Positions 1 through 5,439 of a stretch of 7,212 bases of DNA are shown here, in pieces. The notes under the pieces were generated by a model, which did not search any database, was not told the origin of the DNA, and saw nothing but the letters and a program-made list of their open reading frames with translations. The position numbers and the translations under genes were made by a program. The first letter of the stretch is position 1; each line of letters begins with the position of its first letter. Source of the DNA: an uncultured Clostridia bacterium (GTDB lineage Bacteria; Bacillota; Clostridia; Oscillospirales; CAG-272). The DNA lies in contig CAJGCM010000112.1 of assembly GCA_904501765.1 (NCBI GenBank), positions 1-7,212 of the forward strand, read 5' to 3'.

Positions 1-138
1 TTTACCCTTATAAACAAGTTTTATGAAGCTATTGAAAAGGGCGAAGAGTCTCCCGTTCCCATACGAGAGGCGGTAGACGCTGTAAAAATAATACTTGCGG
101 CGTACAAATCAGAAGATAAAAAAGTAATATTGAATTAA
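1..138 (+). CDS. Gfo/Idh/MocA-family oxidoreductase, C-terminal end (5' truncated by window)
   Basis: The frame is open from the first base and ends at TAA 136-138, giving 45 residues. The pattern FYEAIEKGEESPVPIREAVD followed by AVKIILAAYKS matches the usual C-terminal helix of NAD(P)-dependent Gfo/Idh/MocA dehydrogenases, in which a Phe-Tyr-x-Ala-Ile helix, a Pro-Val-Pro turn and a V-x-I-x-x-A-A-Y-x-S helix close the protein. These enzymes oxidise or reduce sugars, inositols and related polyols. The Rossmann domain and catalytic residues lie outside the window, so substrate cannot be inferred. The gene converges on the minus-strand cluster holding a sugar isomerase and a mutarotase, which fits a carbohydrate role. 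The call rests on a short tail only. Confidence 0.7.
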   Translation, partial: FTLINKFYEAIEKGEESPVPIREAVDAVKIILAAYKSEDKKVILN

Positions 139-166
139 ATTTCAAGAAACTAAAAATCAAACAACG

Positions 167-199
167 AAAAACGAGGAAACCGAAAGGTATCCTCGTTTT
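167..199. terminator. bidirectional Rho-independent terminator between convergent genes
   Basis: AAAACGAGGA (167-177, including one further A at 171) pairs with TCCTCGTTTT (190-199). Inside it, ACC (179-181) pairs with GGT (186-188) around a GAAA tetraloop (182-185), leaving one A-A mismatch. The A-run on the left arm and T-run on the right arm give a U-tract in both directions. It lies 28 bp after the oxidoreductase stop and 56 bp beyond the isomerase stop, so it can end transcription from both sides. Confidence 0.85.
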
Positions 200-217
200 G
201 CTTTATAAGTTCTATGG

Positions 218-229
218 TTAAACCTATCC
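218..229. repeat. 12-bp near-direct repeat, copy A (TTAAACCTATCC)
   Basis: This 12-mer matches TTAAGCCTATCC at 1108-1119 in 11 of 12 positions and in the same orientation. Looser similarity extends to an AGT three bases further right. The two copies bracket the isomerase gene, and each lies just beyond a minus-strand stop codon. The repeat is short and may be chance. Confidence 0.35.
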
Positions 230-235
230 AAAAGT

Positions 236-252
236 AAGAGTAAATCACTCTT
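236..252 (-). terminator. small hairpin after the isomerase stop, possible weak terminator
   Basis: On the minus strand AAGAGT, a 5-base loop and ACTCTT form a perfect 6-bp stem starting 3 bases after the stop codon, followed by ACTTTTGG. The stem is A/T-rich and the U-tract is short. It may act as a leaky terminator or an mRNA 3'-end stabiliser ahead of the stronger hairpin at 167-199. Confidence 0.35.
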
Positions 253-255
253 GTA

Positions 256-1065
256 TTATTTCTCCAGCAGGTTTGCCTTTATATAATCGGCTGCTTTTGC
301 GGTCTTGATATAAGACTCGCCGTAGGGACCGGGGCAGCGGTCGTCCTCAACAACGAAATACTTAACGCCGCACTCCTCAGCTAAAGGAATTATATCCTTA
401 AAGTTAATGTTGCCCGCGCCGATTTCCGTAATAGCGGGTGCGCTGAGTACGGAGCCGTCAGCAAGCTTATAAGTTACACAAGCTTCCATATCCTTGATAT
501 GAAGAATGTCAATTCTGCCACGAAGAAGCTCAATTGTAGCTCTTACGTCGGCGCCGCCGTGCTGAACCCAATACGTGTCAAGAACGAAAGACGTCGTCTC
601 AGGGTTAAGCTCTGCTACAAGATGGTCGAAGATTGTTTTTCCGTCTTCGAGCTTTTTGAACTCAAAGGAATGATTGTGATATGTAAGCTTAAAGCCATAT
701 TTTGAGTAAATTCCTGCCATTTCATTGAATTTGCTTATAAAAGCGTTAAGAGAGGCAAGGTCGCCTCTGGCATATTCGGGCATACCGCCGATACCGATAT
801 TTGTGGTGCCAAGAGCCTTGTGGTAAGCAACGGTCCCCTCCACGTCCTCGCAGATTCTCTGCCAATTAAAGTGAGTTCCGCAGATTTTGATTCCCGCATC
901 AGCCGCTGCCTTTGCAAAATCCTCTGCACTGATATAATCGTACACGCCAGCGGTCTGGGCAAGAGTGAAGCCCATTTTTCCAAGCTCAGCGAAAGCTTTG
1001 CGTGTGTCCTCCGCCGTTGTAAAATGATCTCTTATAGAAAAGAGCTGAAGTCCGAATTCTTTCAT
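256..1065 (-). CDS. sugar phosphate isomerase/epimerase (xylose isomerase-like TIM barrel)
   Basis: The 269-residue product has the length and motif order of the AP-endonuclease-2/xylose isomerase-like TIM-barrel family, whose members use a divalent metal to isomerise or epimerise sugars and inositol derivatives in the cytoplasm. The expected metal ligands are visible: Glu135 in YHNHSFEF (129-136), Asp163 in VLDTYW (161-166), His189 in ILHIKD (187-192) and Glu240 in FVVEDD (237-242). CGTHFNW (62-68) and EIGAGNINF (214-222) are further family signatures. There is no signal peptide. ATG 1063-1065 is preceded by TAGGAGAT at good spacing. The gene is the last of the minus-strand cluster, 61 bp after the SGNH hydrolase stop, with no convincing promoter of its own in that gap. 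The substrate is not known; the neighbouring mutarotase and esterase suggest a carbohydrate pathway. It could equally be a YcjR- or IolE-like member. Confidence 0.9.
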   Translation of the reverse strand: MKEFGLQLFSIRDHFTTAEDTRKAFAELGKMGFTLAQTAGVYDYISAEDFAKAAADAGIKICGTHFNWQRICEDVEGTVAYHKALGTTNIGIGGMPEYARGDLASLNAFISKFNEMAGIYSKYGFKLTYHNHSFEFKKLEDGKTIFDHLVAELNPETTSFVLDTYWVQHGGADVRATIELLRGRIDILHIKDMEACVTYKLADGSVLSAPAITEIGAGNINFKDIIPLAEECGVKYFVVEDDRCPGPYGESYIKTAKAADYIKANLLEK

Positions 1066-1107
1066 TTTTATATCTCCTATAATAATTTTTGGGTTCCTTA
1101 CGTTTGT

Positions 1108-1119
1108 TTAAGCCTATCC
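1108..1119. repeat. 12-bp near-direct repeat, copy B (TTAAGCCTATCC)
   Basis: This is the partner of the copy at 218-229, differing at one base. It lies 7 bp beyond the stop of the SGNH hydrolase gene, in the gap before the isomerase gene. The core CCTATCC also occurs by chance inside the M20 gene near 7107-7113, so the background rate is not negligible. Confidence 0.35.
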
Positions 1120-1126
1120 GTTAGTG

Positions 1127-1750
1127 TCAGTCGATAAGCACCGGCGCACCTTCGTCAGTACCACTGCGCCTATCGGTAGTTACCGCATCCTTTCCCTTGA
1201 GGCTATTTGCTGCTTCCTTAATTTTTTCCGCAATCATCGTAGCGCAAAGCTCTATCCCCTCATACGAGAGGTGGATAGTATCTGTGGAAATATATCTGTC
1301 CCGCTCGGGATAAAGAGGTGTGTTAAGGTCGAGTATCATGGCACCGCGCTTCTGAAGAATCGACACTGCAATATCGTTATACCTTTTTATTACATCATTG
1401 CTGTTATACCTGTTATTATCGGTTACGGGAGTGGTCGTCGAGAATATAATAATCTCGTACCTGCCCTCTAAAATATCCATTATTTTGTTGATATTCTCCA
1501 CGAATTCTCCTTCGGGAGTGAATGGGCCGTGACCGAATAGGTCGCATATATCCCAATGACCTGTATTCCAGTGAACTATACGTGAGCCTGACATAGAGGA
1601 TGACCAATCAAAAAGCCCACGGTATATATATTTTGAAAAGCGGCAATTTTCAGAGGGCGAAAAAACCTCAAAATCCTTACCTAACAGCGCTTCTACCCTG
1701 TTTTGATATTGCTGTCTTATAGAATCACCGATAAGGGTTACCTTTATCAT
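1127..1750 (-). CDS. SGNH/GDSL-type hydrolase (probable carbohydrate esterase)
   Basis: The 207-residue product carries the four landmarks of SGNH hydrolases. GDS at 8-10 supplies the nucleophile Ser10 directly after the first beta strand. Asn62 in HWNTGHWD (60-67) is the oxyanion-type Asn. DTIH at 157-160 supplies Asp157 and His160. The segment from Tyr114 to Asn133 followed by a DLNTPLY strand (131-137) is the usual last Rossmann-like unit. There is no signal peptide, so it should act in the cytoplasm, where such enzymes remove acetyl or other acyl groups from sugars or oligosaccharides. ATG 1748-1750 has AAGGAG upstream, inside the end of fucU, and only 3 bp separate the two genes, so they are almost certainly cotranscribed and translationally coupled. 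The C-terminal 25 residues are polar and probably disordered. Acyl substrate unknown. Confidence 0.85.
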   Translation of the reverse strand: MIKVTLIGDSIRQQYQNRVEALLGKDFEVFSPSENCRFSKYIYRGLFDWSSSMSGSRIVHWNTGHWDICDLFGHGPFTPEGEFVENINKIMDILEGRYEIIIFSTTTPVTDNNRYNSNDVIKRYNDIAVSILQKRGAMILDLNTPLYPERDRYISTDTIHLSYEGIELCATMIAEKIKEAANSLKGKDAVTTDRRSGTDEGAPVLID

Positions 1751-1753
1751 AAA

Positions 1754-2176
1754 TTACTCCTTTATAACGCCTTTTTTTAAAATAACACAAGCATAAAGAG
1801 CGCTCTCACCTGTAGCAACTACGGCATAAGCATTCTTCGCTCTGTCGTAAAATTTAAATCTCTCAATATGCTCAAATTCTGCATCCGTATACTTTGCGGC
1901 AATAGCTTTAAAGTCATCCCAAATGGGAGTTTCAACATTATCCCCGGGAACCTTCTCCATCAAGAAAAGCGGTTGAGCGTAAGTATCCAAAGGAAAAAGC
2001 TGTAAAATAGCATCAAACAGGTCGGTCGCTGTGTGCCCATCGCATCTTACGCATCTTTTCCCCATGGTTTCTGCAGGGAAATTACCGTCGCCGATAACTA
2101 TCTCGTCCCCGTGCCCCATCTCGGCTAAAATTTTAAGAAGCTCAGGCGAAATTATTTTTGGAATACCCTTTAACAT
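1754..2176 (-). CDS. fucU: FucU-type L-fucose/ribose mutarotase (RbsD/FucU family)
   Basis: The 140-residue product aligns along its whole length with FucU as I recall it from E. coli: MLKGIPKIISPELLKILAEM, then GHGDEIVIGDGNFPA, and FKFYDRAKNAYAVVATGE near the C-terminus. These cytoplasmic enzymes interconvert alpha and beta anomers of fucose or ribose and usually form rings of identical subunits. His22 and Asp30, the expected active-site pair, are present. In the C-terminal strand the family's Tyr-x-Asn reads Tyr128-Ala-Cys130. I chose ATG 2174-2176 because TAGGAGAC sits just upstream and the family begins MLK; a TTG 21 bp earlier would overlap that ribosome binding site. It lies 41 bp after xpt and 3 bp before the SGNH hydrolase gene. 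Ribose or another sugar cannot be excluded as substrate. Confidence 0.92.
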   Translation of the reverse strand: MLKGIPKIISPELLKILAEMGHGDEIVIGDGNFPAETMGKRCVRCDGHTATDLFDAILQLFPLDTYAQPLFLMEKVPGDNVETPIWDDFKAIAAKYTDAEFEHIERFKFYDRAKNAYAVVATGESALYACVILKKGVIKE

Positions 2177-2217
2177 AGTAACGTCTCCTAAATTCAAAGA
2201 TTATATTTTGTTGAACC

Positions 2218-2799
2218 TCACTGCTCGCGGAAGGTTATAGTGCCATTTTCTGCATCCATAGCATCTACAATTGCCAAAGATTCAATCTGATAGCCAAGGT
2301 TTCTAATTGCACGACCTCCGTACTGGAAGCCTTTTTCGATAACTATACCGCAGCCCTCAACAACGCATCCCGCAGACTCTGCAATAGAAATCAAGCCCTG
2401 CAATGCGCATCCGTTTGCAAGAAAATCGTCTATTATTAAGACACGCTCACCCTCGTGTAAGAATTTTTTAGATACAATAACCTGGTTTCTGTTTTTATGA
2501 GTAAAGGATTCAACCTCTGCAACGAACATATCGCCGTCGATATTGACAGATTTGGACTTTTTAGCAAAAACCATAGGAACACCGAATTCCCTCGCGACGA
2601 AAGCGGCAATACCGATACCGGATGCTTCAATTGTTAAAACCTTTGTAACAGTTTTGTTGGCAAAACGGCGCTTAAACTCCCTCGCAATCTCCTCAATCAG
2701 CGAAATATCCATTTGGTGATTAAGAAAGCTGTCTACCTTTAGTACATTACCGGTTTTAACTATACCGTCTTTAATAATTCTCTCCTCTAAAAAATTCAT
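2218..2799 (-). CDS. xpt: xanthine phosphoribosyltransferase
   Basis: The product converts xanthine and PRPP to XMP in cytoplasmic purine salvage. It has 193 residues, close to the 194 of the Bacillus enzyme, and shares its signature stretches: KVDSFLNHQ (21-29), LTIEASGI (55-62), VPMVFAKKSKS (74-84) and the PRPP-binding loop VLIIDDFLANG (120-130), followed by a conserved IVIEKGFQ (143-150). ATG 2797-2799 is the start: it follows the upstream stop by one base (TGA-T-ATG), and AAAGGAT lies at suitable distance. A TTG further upstream would overlap the preceding gene and lacks a ribosome binding site. In Bacillus xpt is preceded by a guanine riboswitch and paired with a xanthine permease; here neither is present, and the gene is the second cistron behind an FAD oxidoreductase. 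Confidence 0.95.
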   Translation of the reverse strand: MNFLEERIIKDGIVKTGNVLKVDSFLNHQMDISLIEEIAREFKRRFANKTVTKVLTIEASGIGIAAFVAREFGVPMVFAKKSKSVNIDGDMFVAEVESFTHKNRNQVIVSKKFLHEGERVLIIDDFLANGCALQGLISIAESAGCVVEGCGIVIEKGFQYGGRAIRNLGYQIESLAIVDAMDAENGTITFREQ

Positions 2800-2800
2800 A

Positions 2801-4186
2801 TCAGTTATCCTTTCCCGCAATTTCTTCTATAATGTTTCTTGCGACGTAAACTCCGCTTGCAGAAGCGTGAGAAAGCGAGTGTGTAATGCCGCTGCCATCA
2901 CCTATAATATATAAGCCGGTATAGCAGCTTTCCAAGCGCTCGTTAACTTCAACCTCCATATTGTAGAATTTAACCTCTACACCGTAAAGAAGAGTATCCT
3001 CATTTGCAGTACCCGGAGCCACCTTATCAAGGGCATATATCATTTCAATAATTCCATCAAGAATACGCTTGGGAAGAACCAAGCTCAAATCACCGGGAGT
3101 TGCTTGAAGAGTGGGCGTAATAAACGCCTCTTCTATGCGGCTAGGAGTTGAGCGTCTCCCCCTGATAAGGTCACCGAAGCGCTGGACGATAACGCCGCCA
3201 CCAAGCATATTGCTAAGCCTTGCTATGGATTCTCCATATCCGTTTGAATCCTTGAAGGGGTCTGAAAAATGCTTAGCAACAAGCAGAGCGAAATTGGTAT
3301 TCTCGGTCTGCTTTGCAGGGTCCTCGTAGCTGTGACCGTTAACCGTTATAATTCCGTTAGTGTTTTCATTTACAACAGCTCCCTTGGGGTTCATACAGAA
3401 TGTGCGAACCTTATCGCCGTACTGCTTGGTGCGGTAAACAATCTTACTTTCATAAAGCTCGTCTGTCAAATGCGCAAAAACAGCCGCAGGAAGCTCAACA
3501 CGAACACCTATATCCACACGGTTAGACCTTGTAGGAACGCTTAATTCCTTACAAACACGCTCCATCCATTTGCTTCCTATTCTACCAACCGAAACAACGC
3601 ACTTTTCGCAAGAATATGTATTGTCGCCGCATTTAACCGCATAACCGCCGGGAATTATTTTAATTGTTTCAACGGGTGTGTCAAAGAAAAATTCGACCCT
3701 GTCCTTCAGATAGTTATACAGGTTGTTTAAAACAACGTAGTTAATGTCCGTGCCCAAATGGCGAACCGAAGCGTCGAGAAGATGTAAATCATTCTGAATA
3801 CAAAGGGTCTTGAAACGACTACCTGTCGTACTGTAAAGCTTACATCCGTCACCGCCGTAACGCATATTTATCTCGTCTACGTAATGCATCAAGTTCAATG
3901 CCTGTTTCTTGCCTATGTATTCATATAAGGCACCGCCGAAATCATTGGTTATATTGTATTTTCCGTCCGAAAAGGCTCCGGCTCCGCCAAATCCGCTCAT
4001 AATTGAGCAACATTTACAGCCGATGCAGCTTTTAATTTTATCACCATCAATAGGACAATGACGCTTATCGAGAGCGTGTCCCGCCTCAAAAACTGCTATC
4101 TTTAAATCCGGGGATTTCTGCGCAAGCTCGTAGGCAGCAAAAATCCCTCCGGGGCCTGCCCCTATAATGACTACGTCATAATTCAT
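2801..4186 (-). CDS. COG2509-like FAD-dependent oxidoreductase with Cys-rich motif
   Basis: The 461-residue product starts with a dinucleotide-binding fold: GAGPGG at 9-14 after the first strand and the ribose-binding acidic Glu34 in VFEAG. A second FAD contact, LYIIGDGSG (425-433), closes the protein, as in two-dinucleotide-binding flavoproteins. After Glu34 comes a cysteine cluster Cys44-x9-Cys54-x2-Cys57-x-Cys59-Cys60 leading into MSGFGGAGAFSDGK (63-76). This order is what I recall of the poorly characterised FAD-dependent dehydrogenase family COG2509, where the cysteines might hold an Fe-S cluster or a redox disulfide (inference). There is no signal peptide or membrane segment. ATG 4184-4186 is preceded by a strong AGGAGG (4193-4198). 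It is the first gene of the minus-strand operon, and its stop is one base from the xpt start. Substrate unknown. Confidence 0.85.
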   Translation of the reverse strand: MNYDVVIIGAGPGGIFAAYELAQKSPDLKIAVFEAGHALDKRHCPIDGDKIKSCIGCKCCSIMSGFGGAGAFSDGKYNITNDFGGALYEYIGKKQALNLMHYVDEINMRYGGDGCKLYSTTGSRFKTLCIQNDLHLLDASVRHLGTDINYVVLNNLYNYLKDRVEFFFDTPVETIKIIPGGYAVKCGDNTYSCEKCVVSVGRIGSKWMERVCKELSVPTRSNRVDIGVRVELPAAVFAHLTDELYESKIVYRTKQYGDKVRTFCMNPKGAVVNENTNGIITVNGHSYEDPAKQTENTNFALLVAKHFSDPFKDSNGYGESIARLSNMLGGGVIVQRFGDLIRGRRSTPSRIEEAFITPTLQATPGDLSLVLPKRILDGIIEMIYALDKVAPGTANEDTLLYGVEVKFYNMEVEVNERLESCYTGLYIIGDGSGITHSLSHASASGVYVARNIIEEIAGKDN

Positions 4187-4210
4187 AGTAAACCTCCTCT
4201 AATTTAAAAG

Positions 4211-4242
4211 AGTTTATTAAAGTTTATTAAAGCTTGTTAAAC
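4211..4242. repeat. three tandem 10-bp units forming an operator-like element in the operon leader
   Basis: AGTTTATTAA occurs twice in a row (4211-4220, 4221-4230), followed by the variant AGCTTGTTAA (4231-4240). The period of 10 bp is about one helical turn. The span 4222-4242 is also an imperfect palindrome with GTTTA and TAAAC as outer arms. It lies just downstream of the expected transcription start of the minus-strand operon, where a bound repressor would block initiation or elongation. The regulator is not identifiable. Confidence 0.4.
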
Positions 4243-4252
4243 AATCAAATTA

Positions 4253-4281
4253 ATTTTACCACAGATAGAGAAAAAAGTCAA
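4253..4281 (-). promoter_or_regulatory. sigma-A promoter of the FAD oxidoreductase-xpt operon
   Basis: On the minus strand TTGACT (4276-4281) and TAAAAT (4253-4258) are separated by exactly 17 bp, and the -10 carries the TGn extension (TGGTAAAAT). Transcription should start near 4246, giving a leader of about 60 bases before the ATG at 4186. It is the only strong promoter seen for the five minus-strand genes. Confidence 0.85.
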
Positions 4282-4394
4282 TTATTTAGTACCACTTTTA
4301 CCACCAAAACATCTTACAATATTACACTCATATTAATTTAGATAGCCACGATTCAGTATTTTTCGCCATTTCCGTTGTTTTTTATCCCCTGCTA

Positions 4395-4423
4395 TTTACA
4401 AAAGCTAAAAGGTATGGTAAAAT
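4395..4423 (+). promoter_or_regulatory. sigma-A promoter of the DUF3737 gene
   Basis: TTTACA (4395-4400) and TAAAAT (4418-4423) are 17 bp apart, and the -10 is extended to TGGTAAAAT, identical to that of the divergent promoter. Transcription should start near 4430, about 50 bases before the ATG at 4479. Confidence 0.8.
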
Positions 4424-4478
4424 AATTCAAATAAATTTACATCTTTGCTTAGCAAAAACAGACACAGAAAGAAATAAA

Positions 4479-5333
4479 ATGAACATATTTAAAAATCAAA
4501 CATACGACAAAGAACGCGCTTTTTACGGTTATGAAAACATTTATGTACAGTGCTGCGCCTTTGACGGTCCCGCAGACGGTGAAAGCGCCTTCAAGGAATG
4601 TAAAAACGTAAGTGTAAAGGACTGCTTTTTTAATCTCCGATATCCATTTTGGCATAATAACGGAATCACTATCACAAGCTCCGAAATGACTGAGCAATGC
4701 CGGGCTGCTCTTTGGTATTCGACAGATATTGAAATCACCGATACAAAGCTTCACGGAATCAAGGCTTTGCGAGAATGTTCGGACGTCAAAATGGAAAATT
4801 GCAGCGTAATATCTCCTGAATTCGGCTGGTTTTGCCGCAATTTATCGGTGAGGGATTGCGAAGCTTCGGGGGAATACGCCTTTCTCCGCTCCTCTGATGC
4901 AAGGGTTACCAACCTTCGCCAGTCAGGCAAATATTCCTTCCAATACATAGAAAACTTTACCTTTGAAAACTGCTCCTTTGATACCAAGGACGCCTTCTGG
5001 CACGGCAAGAATATAACGCTGAAAAACTGCACCGTCAAAGGAGAATACCTCGGCTGGTACTCAGAGAACATTACCTTTATAAATTGTAAAATAACAGGCA
5101 CTCAGCCACTGTGCTATTGCAAAGGGCTTAAGCTCATAAACTGTGAAATGCAGGAAGCTGACCTCGCATTTGAGCGCTCTGAGGTTGAGGCAACTCTCAC
5201 CCACCCCGTAATAAGCATCAAAAATCCTCGCTCGGGCATAATCACCGTTCCCGAAGTCGAAGAACTTATTTTTGATGACCCCGAAGCGCATGGCGCAGTA
5301 AAATTAACAAAGACTTCAGCTTGTAAAATTTAA
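4479..5333 (+). CDS. DUF3737 family beta-solenoid protein
   Basis: The 284-residue product has the length and opening (NIFKNQTYDKERAFYGYENI) of the DUF3737 family, whose function is unknown; some databases mislabel members as hydrogenases. From about residue 101 to 231 the sequence divides into consecutive 19-residue rungs, each with a strand, an Asn/Asp-Cys corner and an aromatic patch such as FGWF, YAFL, DAFWH or LGWYS. The corner cysteines are Cys108, 127, 165, 184, 203 and 222, with Leu146 filling the missing place; earlier rungs (Cys49 and Cys26) fit less regularly. This predicts a parallel beta-helix with an internal cysteine and aromatic stack. There is no signal peptide, so it should be cytoplasmic. 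The ribosome binding site before ATG 4479 is weak (AGAAAGAAA). The gene is monocistronic, with its own promoter and a downstream hairpin. Confidence 0.9.
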   Translation: MNIFKNQTYDKERAFYGYENIYVQCCAFDGPADGESAFKECKNVSVKDCFFNLRYPFWHNNGITITSSEMTEQCRAALWYSTDIEITDTKLHGIKALRECSDVKMENCSVISPEFGWFCRNLSVRDCEASGEYAFLRSSDARVTNLRQSGKYSFQYIENFTFENCSFDTKDAFWHGKNITLKNCTVKGEYLGWYSENITFINCKITGTQPLCYCKGLKLINCEMQEADLAFERSEVEATLTHPVISIKNPRSGIITVPEVEELIFDDPEAHGAVKLTKTSACKI

Positions 5334-5373
5334 TTTTTGCAAACTAATGCTGTAAATCATCCTCTTATCTATT

Positions 5374-5439
5374 AAAAACCCGTACAGAACAATCCCGAAA
5401 AAACGCAGTTTTGAAGGATTTATTTGTATGGGTCTTTTT
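5374..5439 (+). terminator. long interrupted hairpin, probable terminator of the DUF3737 gene
   Basis: ACCCGTACA (5378-5386) pairs with TGTATGGGT (5425-5433) with one G-U. Further in, AATCC (5391-5395) pairs with GGATT (5416-5420), and AAAAC (5400-5404) pairs with GTTTT (5408-5412) around a GCA loop. Internal bulges of 3-4 bases separate the three stems. CTTTTTGTTTT follows at 5434-5444, giving a U-tract, and an A-run precedes the left arm. It starts 40 bp after the DUF3737 stop. It is longer and more interrupted than a standard terminator, so a small mobile palindrome is an alternative. Confidence 0.6.

Larger units (their letters stand above)
4187..4478. other. divergent intergenic region with two outward promoters
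   Basis: This 292-bp A/T-rich stretch separates the minus-strand operon from the + strand DUF3737 gene. It holds the leader repeats at 4211-4242, the minus promoter at 4253-4281 and the plus promoter at 4395-4423. TACCAC occurs at 4257-4262, 4290-4295 and 4299-4304; two copies extend to TTTTACCAC, spaced 42 bp apart. I see no gene, structured RNA or riboswitch in it, and nothing clear between about 4305 and 4390. Confidence 0.8.

Noticed and set aside
499..1471. Several + strand open frames opposite the isomerase and SGNH genes
   Set aside because: They are antisense shadows of two well-supported genes, with no family motifs and no ribosome binding sites.
2177..2197. Seven-residue longer fucU start at TTG 2195-2197
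   Set aside because: The ATG at 2174-2176 has a proper ribosome binding site and matches the family N-terminus; the TTG start would read through that site.
2200..2205. Perfect TATAAT on the minus strand between xpt and fucU as an internal promoter
   Set aside because: No -35 match at 16-18 bp (GCGAGC at 17) and no TGn extension; the region is A/T-rich, so a chance match is likely.
2800..2820. Longer xpt start at TTG 2818-2820
   Set aside because: It overlaps the preceding gene, lacks a ribosome binding site and adds residues absent from the family.
4187..4250. Guanine/xanthine riboswitch ahead of the xpt operon
   Set aside because: The transcribed leader is only about 60 bases, A/T-rich, and lacks the conserved purine riboswitch core and the paired loop sequences.
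4449..4754. Minus-strand open frame of 101 codons over the DUF3737 promoter and 5' end
   Set aside because: It lies antisense to a well-supported gene, has low-complexity hydrophobic composition, and shows no recognisable motif.
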